Part shown: piece after piece, positions 1-10,430 of the stretch
Numbering within the stretch: position 1 is the stretch's first letter
Layout: the number at the start of each line of letters is the position of its first letter
Assembly (NCBI GenBank): GCA_001598975.1
Contig: BBXU01002287.1
Coordinates: forward strand, 1-18,525
Reading direction: 5' to 3'
DNA: 18,525 bases
DNA from: Parachlorella kessleri
Lineage: Eukaryota; Chlorophyta; Trebouxiophyceae; Chlorellales; Chlorellaceae
The notes under the pieces: model-generated
Told to the model about the DNA's origin: nothing
The model's database searches: none
The model's input: only the letters and a program-made list of their open reading frames with translations
Program-made: the position numbers and the translations under genes

Positions 1-12
1 AAATTGTTTATT

Positions 13-89
13 GCTTATTGGTGCAGCTGGCACCCGCCACACTGCTGTCGGACCCCTTACTGTCATGTGCATTTCCATCTTGGAAATCT
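13..89 (+). repeat. Dispersed repeat family A, copy 1
   Basis: This stretch shares a long block with 6077-6150: GCTTATTG, then AGCTGGCACCCGCCACACTG, CTGTC-GACCCC, and a tail near TTGGAAA-CT. Shorter relatives lie at 5760-5810 (same strand) and 5828-5882 (opposite strand). It sits in the intron before the exon at 288-474. No coding potential is visible. It is probably a non-autonomous element or a decayed fragment of one; the class is not identifiable from the sequence. Confidence 0.7.
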
Positions 90-195
90 AGTACAGGCAG
101 CTGACCAAACTTATATTGGTGATGCCAAATTTGCTGCGACATGTTTGTGAGGTTGTTGGTCGTGTCGACAGGAGCGTGGTGAGCGACCACCTGCT

Positions 196-220
196 CAGTG
201 GAGAGCTGGTTGCACCACCC
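196..220 (+). repeat. Possible decayed copy of the 3' splice site at 287/288
   Basis: CAGTGGAGAGCTGG followed by GCACCACC resembles CAGTGAGCTGG followed by CCCCACC at the true acceptor about 89 bp downstream, after allowing a 2-nt insertion. Alone this short match could be chance. It is listed because clearer copies of the same kind occur in the phosphatase and aldo-keto reductase genes. Confidence 0.25.
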
Positions 221-287
221 TTCTTCCTTGGATGCCTCATGCACCATTTTGCCTAACCTCTGCCTTACCCCGGTCGCTCCCTTGCAG

Positions 288-474
288 TGAGCTGGAGCCC
301 CACCTCAAGCGCAGGAAGCTGCTGTCCTCGGAGAGCCACACGCAGGCCATGCACGCTTTGCCAGCTGGCGTGCCTCAGCTGGATACTGATGCCCAGCAGC
401 TCTCTGGAGATCCCCCTGTACCCCGGGAAGGAGCCTCAGTCAGCACCGATGTCATGAAACAGGAGGTCGACTGA
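288..474 (+). CDS. Terminal exon of an unidentified gene (5' part outside window)
   Basis: The exon follows a pyrimidine-rich tract and CTTGCAG acceptor (281-287) and runs in one frame to TGA at 472-474. In that frame the first base completes a split codon (intron phase 2). It encodes about 62 residues, hydrophilic, with a basic cluster LKRRKLL near the start that could act as a nuclear localisation signal, then a Pro/Ser/Gln-rich tail ending KQEVD. No family is recognised. A second frame stays open for much of the exon but is Cys/Arg/Ser-rich and less protein-like. Upstream exons are expected left of base 1; the visible 287 bases read as intron holding a dispersed repeat. Confidence 0.5.
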
Positions 475-1906
475 GAGCCCCCCGCAAGGGGCCATGTACA
501 TACAAATATGAGGGCTTTGTCAGCGCGGGTGTCCTGAAGTCAGTTGGCAGACTGATGGCCCCTGCAGCCAAGTGTACATAGGGTGCGTAGGGCGGATGGA
601 TACCCCGTGGACAAAGCTTGCTGCTGCATGGCTGGTGTGATGGGTCTGCTGCCCAAGCTATATCGCTCTATCACGTGGGCAGGGCATGGGGCAAGGACTA
701 TTGCATGGACAGTCCACTGGGCTAAGAATGAACCCACAAATTAATTAATAACTGTTTCGTTGCCTAGCATTGCTGTTGGGGGTGCCGATGGGGGCGGGCG
801 GCGGTGGCTATGTTGCTTTACTCAGCACTGTCCATTTGTAGCATTTGCTGGGCAGCAGTGGCATGCCATAGCATGTCAGGAAATCGGGGTAGGAGGCAGC
901 AAGTTCATAGCTAGCTAGTGGCTGCCTGCCAGAAGTCTTCAAACTGAGGCAGGTTGCAGTAACGGACCGAGCCTCTGGTTGGGACGGTGGCCGGTTTAGG
1001 TGGATATATGTGATATAACTGGTGCTTGGACACTGCGCGCATCTGACCGCGTTGTGCTGCTGTAGTTGCTGTGTCCTGACTAAGAGTTTCAGCAGTCGTC
1101 CGTAGTGTGACAGGCAAAAGGACATTGGTTGAGTGACACCAGACTTGCCTGCTTTGTCCTTTTGGCGGTTATGAATTCTTTCCATCTGCCAGCTCCCCTC
1201 TCATCTGCTCCCGCCTGCTGCTGTTCGTACTATGCCTGTACCTTTGTCGTGCCGTGCCACGATGTGTGCTTGGGGAAGCTCCTTGCTTCACCCTGCCCTG
1301 CCTCGAGGATTGTCCTGAGCAGTGCAGCCTTAAGGCATCTCTCAGGGACAGTCAATGCCAGTACTATTTTTTCCCAGTTCTTTTCCCAGTCCGTACTATA
1401 TTTCTTTGGCAGGCCACTCGGACAGGCTTGCAGGCTCCTGTCTTGTTACACATTAATGTTCGCACGACCCTGGCCTGACTAAATAATTTAAAACTGGCTC
1501 AGAACTCAGGCGCACTCTGCATCCAGTCCTGTTCGTACAGATTAACTCTCACACCCTGTTCGCACACTACCTGCCACCCATGCTAAGTAAAGCATTCTCA
1601 TGTTACTATCGTGTGGGAGACTGTGGCATGCAGCATGCATGTTGGCTGGTTGCTACTAGTTTTGCCAGTACTTGGGAGAGGCATGATGGCTGAAGATCCA
1701 TTTTCATACGCTGGCAACCTCAGGCTGCCTGCTGCCCAGCTTGCGAAATGGACGTTTAAACCTACTGCCGCGCTTGCGCTCACATGCCTGCTCCGGACAG
1801 CTTCGCCCCAGCGCCAACCAAGCGGATAGCCCCGGATGCACGCTGTTTGCTTAAGTGCTGAGGGGCTCGGCCTGAATGTTGGTTTCTGCCTTGTTGCTGG
1901 CCGGCC
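475..1906. other. Intergenic: 3' flank of left gene and 5' region of first paralogue
   Basis: No convincing exon was found on either strand. Open frames of up to 125 codons occur, but with low-complexity or cysteine-rich composition and no recognisable domain. The left part is probably 3' UTR of the preceding gene. The segment 1501-1612 carries two short repeats shared with the far end of the window. In the frame of the next gene, a TGA at 1859-1861 precedes the ATG at 1907, so that ATG is the first available start. Confidence 0.6.
1501..1612 (+). repeat. Two short dispersed repeats, B and C, side by side
   Basis: Repeat B (about 1501-1531) has ACTCAGGC and TGCATCCAG and matches 10804-10836. 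Repeat C (about 1558-1612) has TTCGCA, CTACCTGCCACCCATGCTA and a downstream CGTGTG, and matches 11499-11550. In the second location the two parts are about 690 bp apart and flank the last phosphatase exon. Both are too short and diverged to classify. Confidence 0.55.
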
Positions 1907-4798
1907 ATGGCCTTCAGCCCGTTCCAGCTGCACCGCCACTTTCCGTCCTCATGCCCGTCTGACGGTGAGGATGGCGAAGAAAAGAGCGTGCCAACACCTT
2001 CACCCTCTAGCAGCGCCAGCGCACAGCGAGTAGTGGGGTTCTCCGCTGCCCATGGCGATCCATGGTCCCCAAGCAGCGTGCTGGCAGCCCAAGAGCCAGG
2101 CGCGAAGGCATCTGCTGCCGGGCACCACTCTAAGCAGTCCACACTGGCCAGCGCCATCCACAAGGACCAGCAGGTACAGCTGCAGCCACTGCCGGGCAAC
2201 AAGCTCTCCATCAAGACCAAGGTAGCAGGAGCTGCCGGCGGCCCAGCCTTGAAAGGTCTGCAGCTGCGAAGGGCGCGCTCCACTGGGCAGCCACTTGTTG
2301 GGCGAGATGGTCATGCATCAGCTCAGGACAGCCAAGCGGGTGAGGCAGCTGCAGCAGCCGGCGAGCGCAGGGGCGCAGAACCGCAGCGTGGGGCAACAGG
2401 AGGGCTTCAACGGGCTGGAGGGCGGCAGCAGACAGAGATGACACGGCAGCGCAGCGCCAGCATAGATATCCCCAGGCACGTCATCTCCTGTCGCTGGGGC
2501 CAGCTGCCTGGGCTTAAGGTTGCGGAGGGCATGTTTGACCTGCTGTCCCTGCCTGAAGAATGAAGTATTTAGCGTCATGCGGTTGCCTGTTGTGCATGTG
2601 CATGCAAACGAGGCAGTAGGTTAGCATTTCCCAAGCGTCACCGCCCCACCTGCCTATGCACCTGCAGCCTCCAGAAGGCCGCCACGTGCCCTACTGGCAT
2701 CCCCGACGACATAGTGGCTGCTGCCATCCAGGCAGCGACCTCGCATTGCTCATCCAGGGGCTCTCATGGGGGCCACCGGTCGCCTCATGCCAACCAGCAG
2801 CAGCCACAGTTACAGCACCAGGGCAGCGGCGCTGCAGGGCGCACGGCATCGGGCGACGTTGTCACAAGCTATGGCAGCGGCAGTGTCAGGAATATCAGAC
2901 CCCCGCTGGCGCCGTCGCCACCACGCAGTGCTTTTGGGTTTACAGGACCTGCAGCCGGAGTCAGGCAGGGTTCTGGCGGATCAGCCCGCAATTCAGCGGC
3001 TGCTGCTACCCAGCATGGCGCCAGCGGCAGTAGTCCCCGGGCACACAGTGATACTGTTACGAGAGTGCAGCTGACGGCACGTGCACACAGCACCCCGCTG
3101 CAGATAGTTGCTGGCGGCGGCGGTCACAGCAGCAGCAGCGCGGGCGGCGGAGCGGGGCAGCTGGGGAGCTCGTTTGACAGGGCTGTTGCAGCTGCCGCCG
3201 CTGCCGTGGCTGCTGATGCCGAGGCTGCTGAGGCTGCTGCTGGGCAGTCGTCTCTTGGCATGCCTTCCACAGTCAGCACCACCACCAGCATGCCCAGCAT
3301 GAAGCGAGGCACTTCGTTGCAGCACACTGGGTTTGGCGGTGGGTCAGCCATGGAGCAGCTGTTCCAGGCCAGGGCTGAGGCAGCCACGGCCCAGGCACAG
3401 GTCACAATCCTCCAAGATGCATTAACCAAGGTATGAAGAGCTACTTGGTCTCAGGGATTTGGTTGAGCTGGCTTGCCTGAGGGTGTTGAGCAGGAGGCCA
3501 GCACTGCAGCACACTGGTCTGACACATATGGCAAGCTGGAAGCGGGAGGGAGGGCGTAAACAGCAGCAAGGCTTGCCGACTGCGTTGACGCTGATCAGCA
3601 GCTGGGCAAATAGGTTGGTCAGACTAGGGTGACGCCGCTTCTTACTACTGAACAGTGTTAGTGAGCTACTCTGAATATGTGTATGCCTTGCACAGGCCAC
3701 TATATGCTGCAATCGCAAGTATTTGACCGCCTACCTGCTTGGGTTGCAATATTGCAGGAGCGCCAGGAGATGCAGCAGCTAAGGGAGCAGCTCACTCGAA
3801 TGACAGTGGAGCGGGACACGCTGCTACAGACGGAGGTGTGGCGGCGGGGTGGCACAGCAGCAGGGTCTATCGCAGCAGGCATGTCGCGGCGTGGGTCGGC
3901 GCCGGGCCCAGCGTGGGCAGGATGGCAGGCAGCGGGCTATGGGGCTGCTGAGGACACAGCCACAGCAGGCGTAGCAGGTGACGGTGCAGAGCCAGGCACA
4001 GCAGCAGCAGCAGCTGGCGGATTAGACCACTTTGGGCATGCCGCAGCCTGGGCAGCAGGCCCAGCAGGCTATGGGGCAGGCCCGGACACAGAGGTGCCAC
4101 CAGTGCGAGCAGCCGGCTTCGGAGCTCCTGAAAGGCTAGGCCTGTTGCGGGCAGCGACCCGCAGAGCGAGCTGTGGAGAAGCTACCGCCACAAGCAGGCC
4201 AGGCCCAGTGGCAGACCAAGCTGCTGCAGCTGTGCCCCTTGCTGAGCCAGAGTTAATCTCACTCGGAGGTGGCACAGCAGCACGAGGTAGTGCGGAGGGG
4301 CTGGTGCTATCTGGCCCGCCTGCCCCGCCAGCTGAAGCAGTCGCTTTCCCAACACGCCAGCAGCCCTTGGGTACAAGGGGCAGCAGAGGCAGTAGGCTGC
4401 CGCTGCAGCAAGTGCCTGAAGCTGAGTTGACGTTTGCACCGGCAGCTGGAGGGAACCCGCCCCTTGCAGCACCTAGAGTCAAACCCCCGTTTGCGGTGCC
4501 CGGAGGGAAGCTCCCGCCCCCAGCCTTGGGGGCATTTGGAGCCTACATGCCCCCTCCCATTGGCGGCAACCCCGAGCTGGTGACAGCCAGCGGCATGCTT
4601 GAGGGATTATTCCAGCTAGATCTCTCGGGCACCCCTAGATTCGCAGGGCAGCAGGCAAAGCAGCAGCAGGCCGCAGAGGGTCCCCTTGGTTCGCCTGTGA
4701 ATGAAATACCGCTAGAGGAAGCAGGCATTAAATCACAACACGATGAACGGCCAAAAGACATGGCGTCTCCCTTTGGGGGCTTTAGCCCCTTTGCGTGA
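1907..4798 (+). CDS. Coiled-coil, Ala/Gln/Ser-rich protein, tandem paralogue 1 (3 exons)
   Basis: Exons are 1907-2475, 2668-3430 and 3758-4798, giving 2373 nt and 790 aa. Family unrecognised. Residues 1-417 look disordered, with islands shared with the paralogue at 6573-9011: RVVGF, QSTL..A.H, KLS..T, the exon-2 start PDDIVAAA.QAA, and an Ala-rich stretch. A coiled coil spans the exon 2/3 junction (about residues 418-471: QARAEAATAQAQV..LQDAL, then QLREQL..M.VERD). The long third exon (346 residues) is Gly/Ala/Pro-rich, has an internal repeat around GYGA..DT, and ends FGGFSPFA, similar to the paralogue's end. Intron 1 is phase 2 with a GC donor; intron 2 is phase 0. Boundaries were chosen because they restore frame and match the paralogue residue for residue at the junctions. 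The role is unknown; the coiled coil suggests oligomerisation or scaffolding (inference). Confidence 0.72.
2476..2667 (+). other. Candidate GC-AG intron in paralogue 1
   Basis: The exon ends CCCCAG, followed by GCACGT, five of six positions of the GC-donor consensus GCAAGT. The acceptor is CACCTGCAG. Using it joins the exons in the same phase (2) as the paralogue's GT intron, where TTCCCAG is followed by GTGAGC. After the acceptor, both genes have the same spacing to the shared (D/E)DIVAAA motif. Nearby GT sites checked did not give this phase. The intron is 192 nt; the paralogue's is 236 nt. Confidence 0.65.
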
Positions 4799-5759
4799 CT
4801 TATCTCGGAATTACTTGACAGCTTTGTGCTCTGTGTCTTGCTTGAGACATCAATCTGATTGTGTTCCTTTGGTGCACCAAAGGTGCTGTTCCCCAGGGCT
4901 GCAACTGCCCTGGCTATCCGAAAACCTCAGTGCTTGCTCGCTGGCCCAAAGTTTTACTAGGCGCAAGATTTCATGCATGGATTTAGCATGTTCCTGCTCA
5001 TATGAGACAGCCGCCTGCCAAACGCGCTGATGATCTCTTGATTTCTATCTTGTTATCGATGCTTTGTCTTAGTGGCACAACTGTCTTTGAGGTGTAGTTT
5101 GTATATAGCACCGTGCACCCCGTGGTCTCTGGTTACAGTCTTTCTTAATGCTTGACGAATTCAGATTGCAGACGATTAGGAGTGGCTGCACAGCTCTCTG
5201 CTTGTACATTTCCTGCCATTTCATTTGCTGATCCACACAGCCATAGAGCCCGTGTTCATTTCGTTGTAGACAGATATGTGCTGTAGCTCGTCATTGAGTG
5301 GTCTCGTAGTCATAGCAAGTGTTGGAAGCATTGAATTGGAAGATTGTCTGATGGTCTGTGTTATGGCTGTCGAGTGCGGCGGAGTGACCCCTCAAGTACA
5401 AAAGAATATCTCTGGTGACATGGTGGCCGCAGCATGGGTGCTCCAGATGTCACTTGACTGTGCTTTGGTGACTGGGTAGCTTGCCAAGGGTCGAGAGGTT
5501 AGGGTAAGTAGGGCTGGATGTTTGGAGATGCGCATTGCAGGAGACCAAAAGGGCCCTTCTGTCTTAGCCCTGTTGTGCCTAGGCTTACGTACATGTGTGG
5601 AACCCGCAGGCAAGCAGTGCATCATGCAAGCAGCTTGGTGCACCACTGCGGTAGACAGCAGAGTGATTTGGACCCAGTGAAGGCATATATTTCCACAGGC
5701 ACAGTGTTGCCTACGGCCATCGTGCTTGTCGCTTGGTCCCTACCCACTGCTCTGCCAAT

Positions 5760-5882
5760 CTGGCACCCGCCAAATGCTGTCTGACTCCTTGTCCACGTGC
5801 TTCCCATCTCAGAGGGCAAATGCGAGTGACAGGAAGGGGTCATACAGCAGTGTGGCGGGTGCTAGCTGCGCCTCAATAAGCA
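5760..5882. repeat. Repeat A inverted pair (hairpin/MITE-like)
   Basis: The left arm (about 5760-5802) carries CTGGCACCCGCCA, TGCTGT and CCTTGTCC. The right arm (about 5828-5882) is its inverse, reading TAGCACCCGCCACACTGCTG on the minus strand, then ATGACCCCTT. The two arms flank about 25 bp, so the segment could fold into a long imperfect hairpin. Its arms match the direct copies at 13-89 and 6077-6150. Terminal inverted repeats with a short core suggest a non-autonomous DNA element, but no target-site duplication was established. Confidence 0.55.
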
Positions 5883-6076
5883 TCTCAATTTACTTCCTTC
5901 TCCATTCTGGTATCCTGGGTCTAGCACTATGAAATGCTGTCACTACTGATACCACATAGGCTTCCTCTACTTCCAGTGAACGCCACCATCACCATGCACC
6001 CAGGCCACCAGCATGCTGCTCCCACCAGCAAAAGCAAATGGCTGGCAGAGCTTGTTCCCTCCTTGCCATTTTGTCT

Positions 6077-6150
6077 GCTTATTGACGTAGCTGGCACCCG
6101 CCACACTGCTGTCTGACCCCTGACCACATGGATTTTCAGCTTGGAAAGCT
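6077..6150 (+). repeat. Dispersed repeat family A, copy at 6077
   Basis: Nearly co-linear with the copy at 13-89: GCTTATTG, AGCTGGCACCCGCCACACTG, CTGTC-GACCCC, a divergent spacer with ACATG, and a TTGGAAA-CT end. It lies about 200 bp right of the inverted pair, so three copies cluster upstream of paralogue 2. Confidence 0.7.
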
Positions 6151-6298
6151 GGCAGAGACACATGTCACAAGCCCTCCTGCATAGACTGTCCCCAGATGCT
6201 CCTCCCACGTTCTATTTTTCAGCCAATAAGCGCAAGATATTTCTCAGACTTGCAAAAAACTCACTTATGGCTTTGGATCCGAGTTTAGGCAACGAAAA

Positions 6299-6355
6299 CA
6301 TCAAGTGTGGAGCAACAGATGCATCAAGTGTGGAGCAGTAGTATACCAAGTGTAG
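6299..6355 (+). repeat. 23-bp tandem repeat, about 2.5 units
   Basis: CATCAAGTGTGGAGCA occurs at 6299 and again 23 bp later, followed by a third partial unit ACCAAGTGTAGATGG. It lies in the 5' flank of paralogue 2, about 220-270 bp before its start codon. Nothing indicates a function. Confidence 0.75.
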
Positions 6356-6572
6356 ATGGCAATCAGGCGACTCTCCAGCAATCGAAACAAACATAGTCAC
6401 CCTGGGCCCCTTCAGCCTGTGAGGTACTGGCTGTCCTGCAACTGCTGACCTGGCGCTCACGTTTACACACAGAAAACGCCGCGTTTCCTGCTAGCCACTT
6501 ATCAGCTGGGGGGTAAGACCAGTCACATCTTGCACCCAGCTACAGACAATTGCGAGTTTCTGTAACCCTTGC

Positions 6573-9011
6573 ATGACTGACATACCTGTCCGATCACATG
6601 TTTCGGAGATGGACGTCCCTTTCTACTACCATTTGAACGTGCGGCTTCCCATGGATCGCCCGCGTGGCGCGCTGCCTACCAGCCCAGAGGCCCGAGTTGT
6701 GGGGTTTGACACCGACACACCCAAAAGCCAGGACGCCGAGACCCCAACCAGCGTTCTGCCCGCCCACCAGCCTCTCTTGGCAGGTCCATCCAAGAAGATA
6801 TCGTCGCAGTCGACGCTCTACCAGGCGCTGCACCAGCCTGCTGCACCAGCACCCAAGTTGTCCGTAAGGACACACGCAGCTTCCGGGCATGGGAGGGGCA
6901 ACAGCAGCCACAGACCTCGCGCCTTGGCTCATGCCACAGTTGCGGCTGCTGGCGCACCGTGTCCTGCCCCCCAGCAGCAGGGGCAGGGGATCCAGCCACG
7001 GCCCTTGCCCACCACAACACCCACCTCGGGAAGTGGTCTTCAACGCTCCCCTGTCAAGCACAGCGCGGTTAGGGAGATTCCCAGGTGAGCAGGATTGGCG
7101 CAGCTATATCTTGGTGGGCAGCAGCAGTGGGTGCTTTCTGCTGACAAAGGGTAGTGGGTGATGTGGTTGGTGTGGGTTGGTTTCTTTCTTTGAGCAAACA
7201 TTTTAGAGGTGGCTTGGCTTGCACTGCAAGCAGCAGCCTCCTGCCGTGGAAACTATGACGAGGCCGGGTGCTTTTTTCCAGCACACTAACAGACTCCAGG
7301 CCCAACATCTGCGCCTGCAGGATTGATAGGACAGCCGCTCACCCCAGCGAATTACCCGAGGATATCGTAGCCGCTGCGCTGGAGGCCGCACCACAGCGGC
7401 TGCTGGCCCCTCTGCAACACCCTGCTGCCGGCGAAGGGCCCCGCCAGCCCCAGGCGCCGCACCCGCTTCAGGGCCCCTCCCTGCCCACATCCGTAAGCAC
7501 CAACACCGCCTCCTCCGGCCCCTCCACGGCGGCGGCATACAGCGCCCGTAGGCCCAGCAGCGCCGCCAGCTCACCTGGGCGTGGCGCCGGCGCCCCCGCT
7601 GGCGTTAATGTGCTCAGCAGCTCGTGGCATTCCGCCTCCGCTGCGCTAGCGGCCGGCGGCCGGGAGGGCGCCAGCCCGCCGCGGCTGCAGCCGGCTTCTG
7701 CCAAAGGCTCCCTCCGCTGCTGGCGGGGGCCAGAAGAGCAGGCGGAGTACGGCATGCATGGCGGAAGGGATGGTGGCTTTGGCTCTAATGGCCTGGCGCA
7801 GCAGGCACAGCAGGCCACCAAGCGCATGTTTGAGGCCCAGGCAGAGGCTACCACCGCCCAGGCGCAGGTGGAATGCCTGAAGGACGCCCTGAGCAAGGTA
7901 GGCCTGTCCACCCCGTGGAGTTGTTCGGTAGGGATCTGTTGAAGTTGGTGGGGATATGTTGAGGAGTACTGTTGTTTTTTCCCGAAGCTGGGTATGGGCT
8001 GGGAAGTGGCCAGTGTTAAGTGCCAGGCCTGCTGCTCTTGCCTGGCCTGACAGGTTGTGCCCGGCGGGGTTTTGCTGCTCTCAATGCGTGAACTGTTAGA
8101 GCCGCCAGGGCATGCATGCTGCATTCTGATAGACCGTGCACGCGCGCGCCATTTCGTGCTGGACGCGCGCTTCACCGGTAGTTATGCGTCTTGCTTTGCG
8201 CTCGGCTATTGCAGGAAAAGGAAAAGGTGGAGTGGCTGCAGCTGCAGCTGTCACGCGTGATCCGTGAGAGAGACGAGCTGCGGCACGACGCCGCCGCCAC
8301 AGCCCCAGCCCCAAGGGCCGCTGGTGGCAGTGCTGCCTACCCTGCCAGCTCAGCCGCAGAAGCGGCAGCAGGCAGGGCCCCAGTGCAGCGGCCTGCGGCG
8401 GGCGGACCTGCTGCCATTCGTGTGATGAAGGGCAGGCGGCTACAGGTAGGCCCGCTTGGCTCCCGCGTGGGGTTCACTTGCTGCTATGGTGGTGGAATCG
8501 ATTCAATATTTGTAGGTAGTGTTTGCCTGTCTTTGCAGCAGGTTGTGATGCAAGGTCCGTCGCTGGCTGTTCCCCTCTGCTAACGGTGTTACTTGGCTGC
8601 TGCAACCACCCATCTCTTGCATGAGGCCGGTCCTGGTGCAGTCAAGGCCCAAGCATTATCTCCGTGTAGGGTCAAGAGCATGCTGTGGCTTGGTGATGCC
8701 CGCAGGACCAGTTCCCTAGCTTCAGGGTTGACAGCGACGACGAGGGCGCCTCCCCCCGCGCCAGGTCTGCTGGCGCAGGTGCAGGCGCCACCAACTTCCA
8801 CCCTGGCGCTGCGGTCGCCGCTGCCGGGGGCGCCCACCACCCCCAGGCGTGCTGGCTAGAGCGGGCCTTGGAGGGCAGAGGCGGGGCCAGCTCTGGCGGC
8901 AGTGCCAACGCGAGTGGCGGGGAGGAGTTGGCGGGGCAGGGCGAGGCTGACCAGGGCACCCTGTGGCCCAGGCCATCCCTCTTCAGTGGATTTGGCCCCT
9001 GCCTGGACTGA
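6573..9011 (+). CDS. Coiled-coil, Ala/Pro/Ser-rich protein, tandem paralogue 2 (4 exons)
   Basis: Exons are 6573-7084, 7321-7897, 8215-8445 and 8706-9011; total 1626 nt, 541 aa. Family unrecognised; it is a diverged duplicate of the gene at 1907-4798. Introns 1 (phase 2) and 2 (phase 0) match in position and phase; intron 3 (phase 0, CAG then GTAGGC, acceptor CCCGCAG) has no counterpart in paralogue 1. Shared islands are RVVGF, QSTL..ALH, KLSV.T, PEDIVAAALEAA, and the coiled coil at about residues 334-388 (EAQAEATTAQAQV..LKDAL, then LQLQLSRV..ERDEL) across the exon 2/3 junction. Exon 4 has no ATG; its frame is supported by phase and by the end SLFSGFG, like FGGFSPF in paralogue 1. An in-frame ATG at 6609 aligns better with the paralogue's first Met, so the true start may be there (529 aa). 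Reading through intron 3 would stop at 8583. Confidence 0.72.
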
Positions 9012-10396
9012 AGTAGTGCTTGGGAGATGCTGGGAGTGTTGGCAGGTGTGTGCTGGGCTGTGGCTGTAGTTGAGCGGGATACGGAGTTGTGTGAGTGAGC
9101 AAGATTGCGTCTTTGGGCAGCCTTCTGTGTGAGGGTTTCCCTCTGGTAACGCCGAGGCCTCGGTACAGGGCTCAGGCCGATACTTTGTGTATGATTCGCA
9201 TGGGTGGACTGATGAACTTGTGCTGCGGATTAATCACGTTGAGACGTTTTCTTGCTTCTGGGGTGCCTGCAAGTGAGCGCGTTGTTGAGGTTTGGGGTCT
9301 TTGGGGGGCAGATGAGATACTGGTGATAGCGAGATATTGCACTTTGTTGGCGCAGGAGGGCCGCATGCGAGGTTTTCATTGGCGATAGGTTTGGACGCAG
9401 GCTTGCGCAGGTGTTGTCTTGGGTTTGCGTAGGTGGCTGTGAGGGTTTTCTGACAAGGGGTTTCTTTACTGAGCGGTATAGTGGTACAGAGCGAGGCTTT
9501 GCAGCTACTGGCTGGGAAACTCACGGCAGGGGTGTGCTGCGGTGGCAGAGTAAAGAGCGGGCGCCGTTTTTGTTGGGGCGACGTTCTTGCGTGGGGTCTG
9601 CATGTCACATGAGTGGCAGCCCCTCCTTGTATAGGTGTGATGCTTGACAATGGTTGACTTGCTTTCCCTCTTCCCTGGCGGCTTGGGTGCCCTACTGGCA
9701 CCGTTTGACGTGACGCGCGGTGCCGTGTGTACCGAGGCTGCCTGTTGCCGAACAATTCTTCCGATATCTCGCTTTATTGAGCCTTGTGTTGCTGGAAAGC
9801 TTGGTCAAAAACCCCAAACTTTCTTGCTGCCGTCTCTCTGCCTGGCCTCTGATATCTGGCGGCAGGCAGGTTGCTGCTGAATTCCTTCAGTGTTTCCACG
9901 GTGCAAGGTGTCCCCTTGCGCCTTGGGTTGCCGCATTCTTGCCACGCCTTATGACATTGTGTCTGTAGTTTACCAACATTTGCGTGTAGCGAGGCATTGC
10001 TGTTGCGGTTGTACGTGTTGCATACTGTTGAGCGATGCATTGCAAAGCGTGACGCATGCTTAGGGGTTAGTTGATGTGAGGGGAATGCATTTGGATATTT
10101 TGTTGGTCTGCAGGCATTGTTTGCGGTGATGTGATGTGTCATGTTGCTTGGGCGCCCTGTGAGGGGCGTTTCTTTTCTCACTGGGCACTTGGTTACGATC
10201 ATAAAGGACGGCTTACTCAATGTCTTGCCGTGGCATTTCGTGTGTCTGCTTGTTAGTTGACACGCTGCTCTTGTGCCTTGGCAGAACTACCGGCTTTTCA
10301 TTACTAGCTTTTGAGACATGCCTAAGGTACTCTGACCTGTGTGAATACCACATTCATTCATTCTTACTGCATTCTGGGGCAGGCCTGAAGCCCGCT

Positions 10397-10430
10397 CGTT
10401 GCCTCCCAGTTGTTGCCTCCCAGTTGTTGC
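10397..10430 (+). repeat. 14-bp tandem repeat, about 2.3 units
   Basis: GTTGCCTCCCAGTT occurs twice in succession, followed by a partial third GTTGC. It lies in the gene-free stretch between convergent genes. Confidence 0.8.

Larger units (their letters stand above)
4799..6572. other. Intergenic between tandem paralogues
   Basis: The first several hundred bases are T-rich on the sense strand and probably include the 3' UTR of paralogue 1. No exon is supported on either strand; open frames stay below about 95 codons and have no recognisable motif. The second half holds three copies of dispersed repeat A (5760-6150) and a 23-bp tandem repeat (6299-6355). The promoter of paralogue 2 must lie near the right end, but no specific element is recognised. 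Confidence 0.6.

Noticed and set aside
808..1185. 125-codon minus-strand open frame
   Set aside because: No recognisable motif or neighbouring exon; probably chance within the 3' flank of the left gene.
1129..1482. 117-codon plus-strand open frame in the intergenic region
   Set aside because: Cys/Leu/Ser-rich with no domain; no splice or paralogue support.
8191..8583. Open frame reading from exon 3 of paralogue 2 through to a stop at 8583
   Set aside because: It retains intron 3. The GTAGGC donor at 8446 and the in-frame exon at 8706-9011 with a paralogue-like C-terminus are better supported.
8540..8720. Possible decayed copy of the acceptor of paralogue 2 exon 4 (GTGATGC, AGG-CC-GT near 8548)
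   Set aside because: The match is too short and gapped to separate from chance, though it fits the pattern seen in other genes.
9234..9755. 173-codon minus-strand open frame
   Set aside because: It starts at TTG, is Pro/Gln/Thr/His-rich and is the simple complement of a G+T-rich non-coding tail; no motif or splice context.
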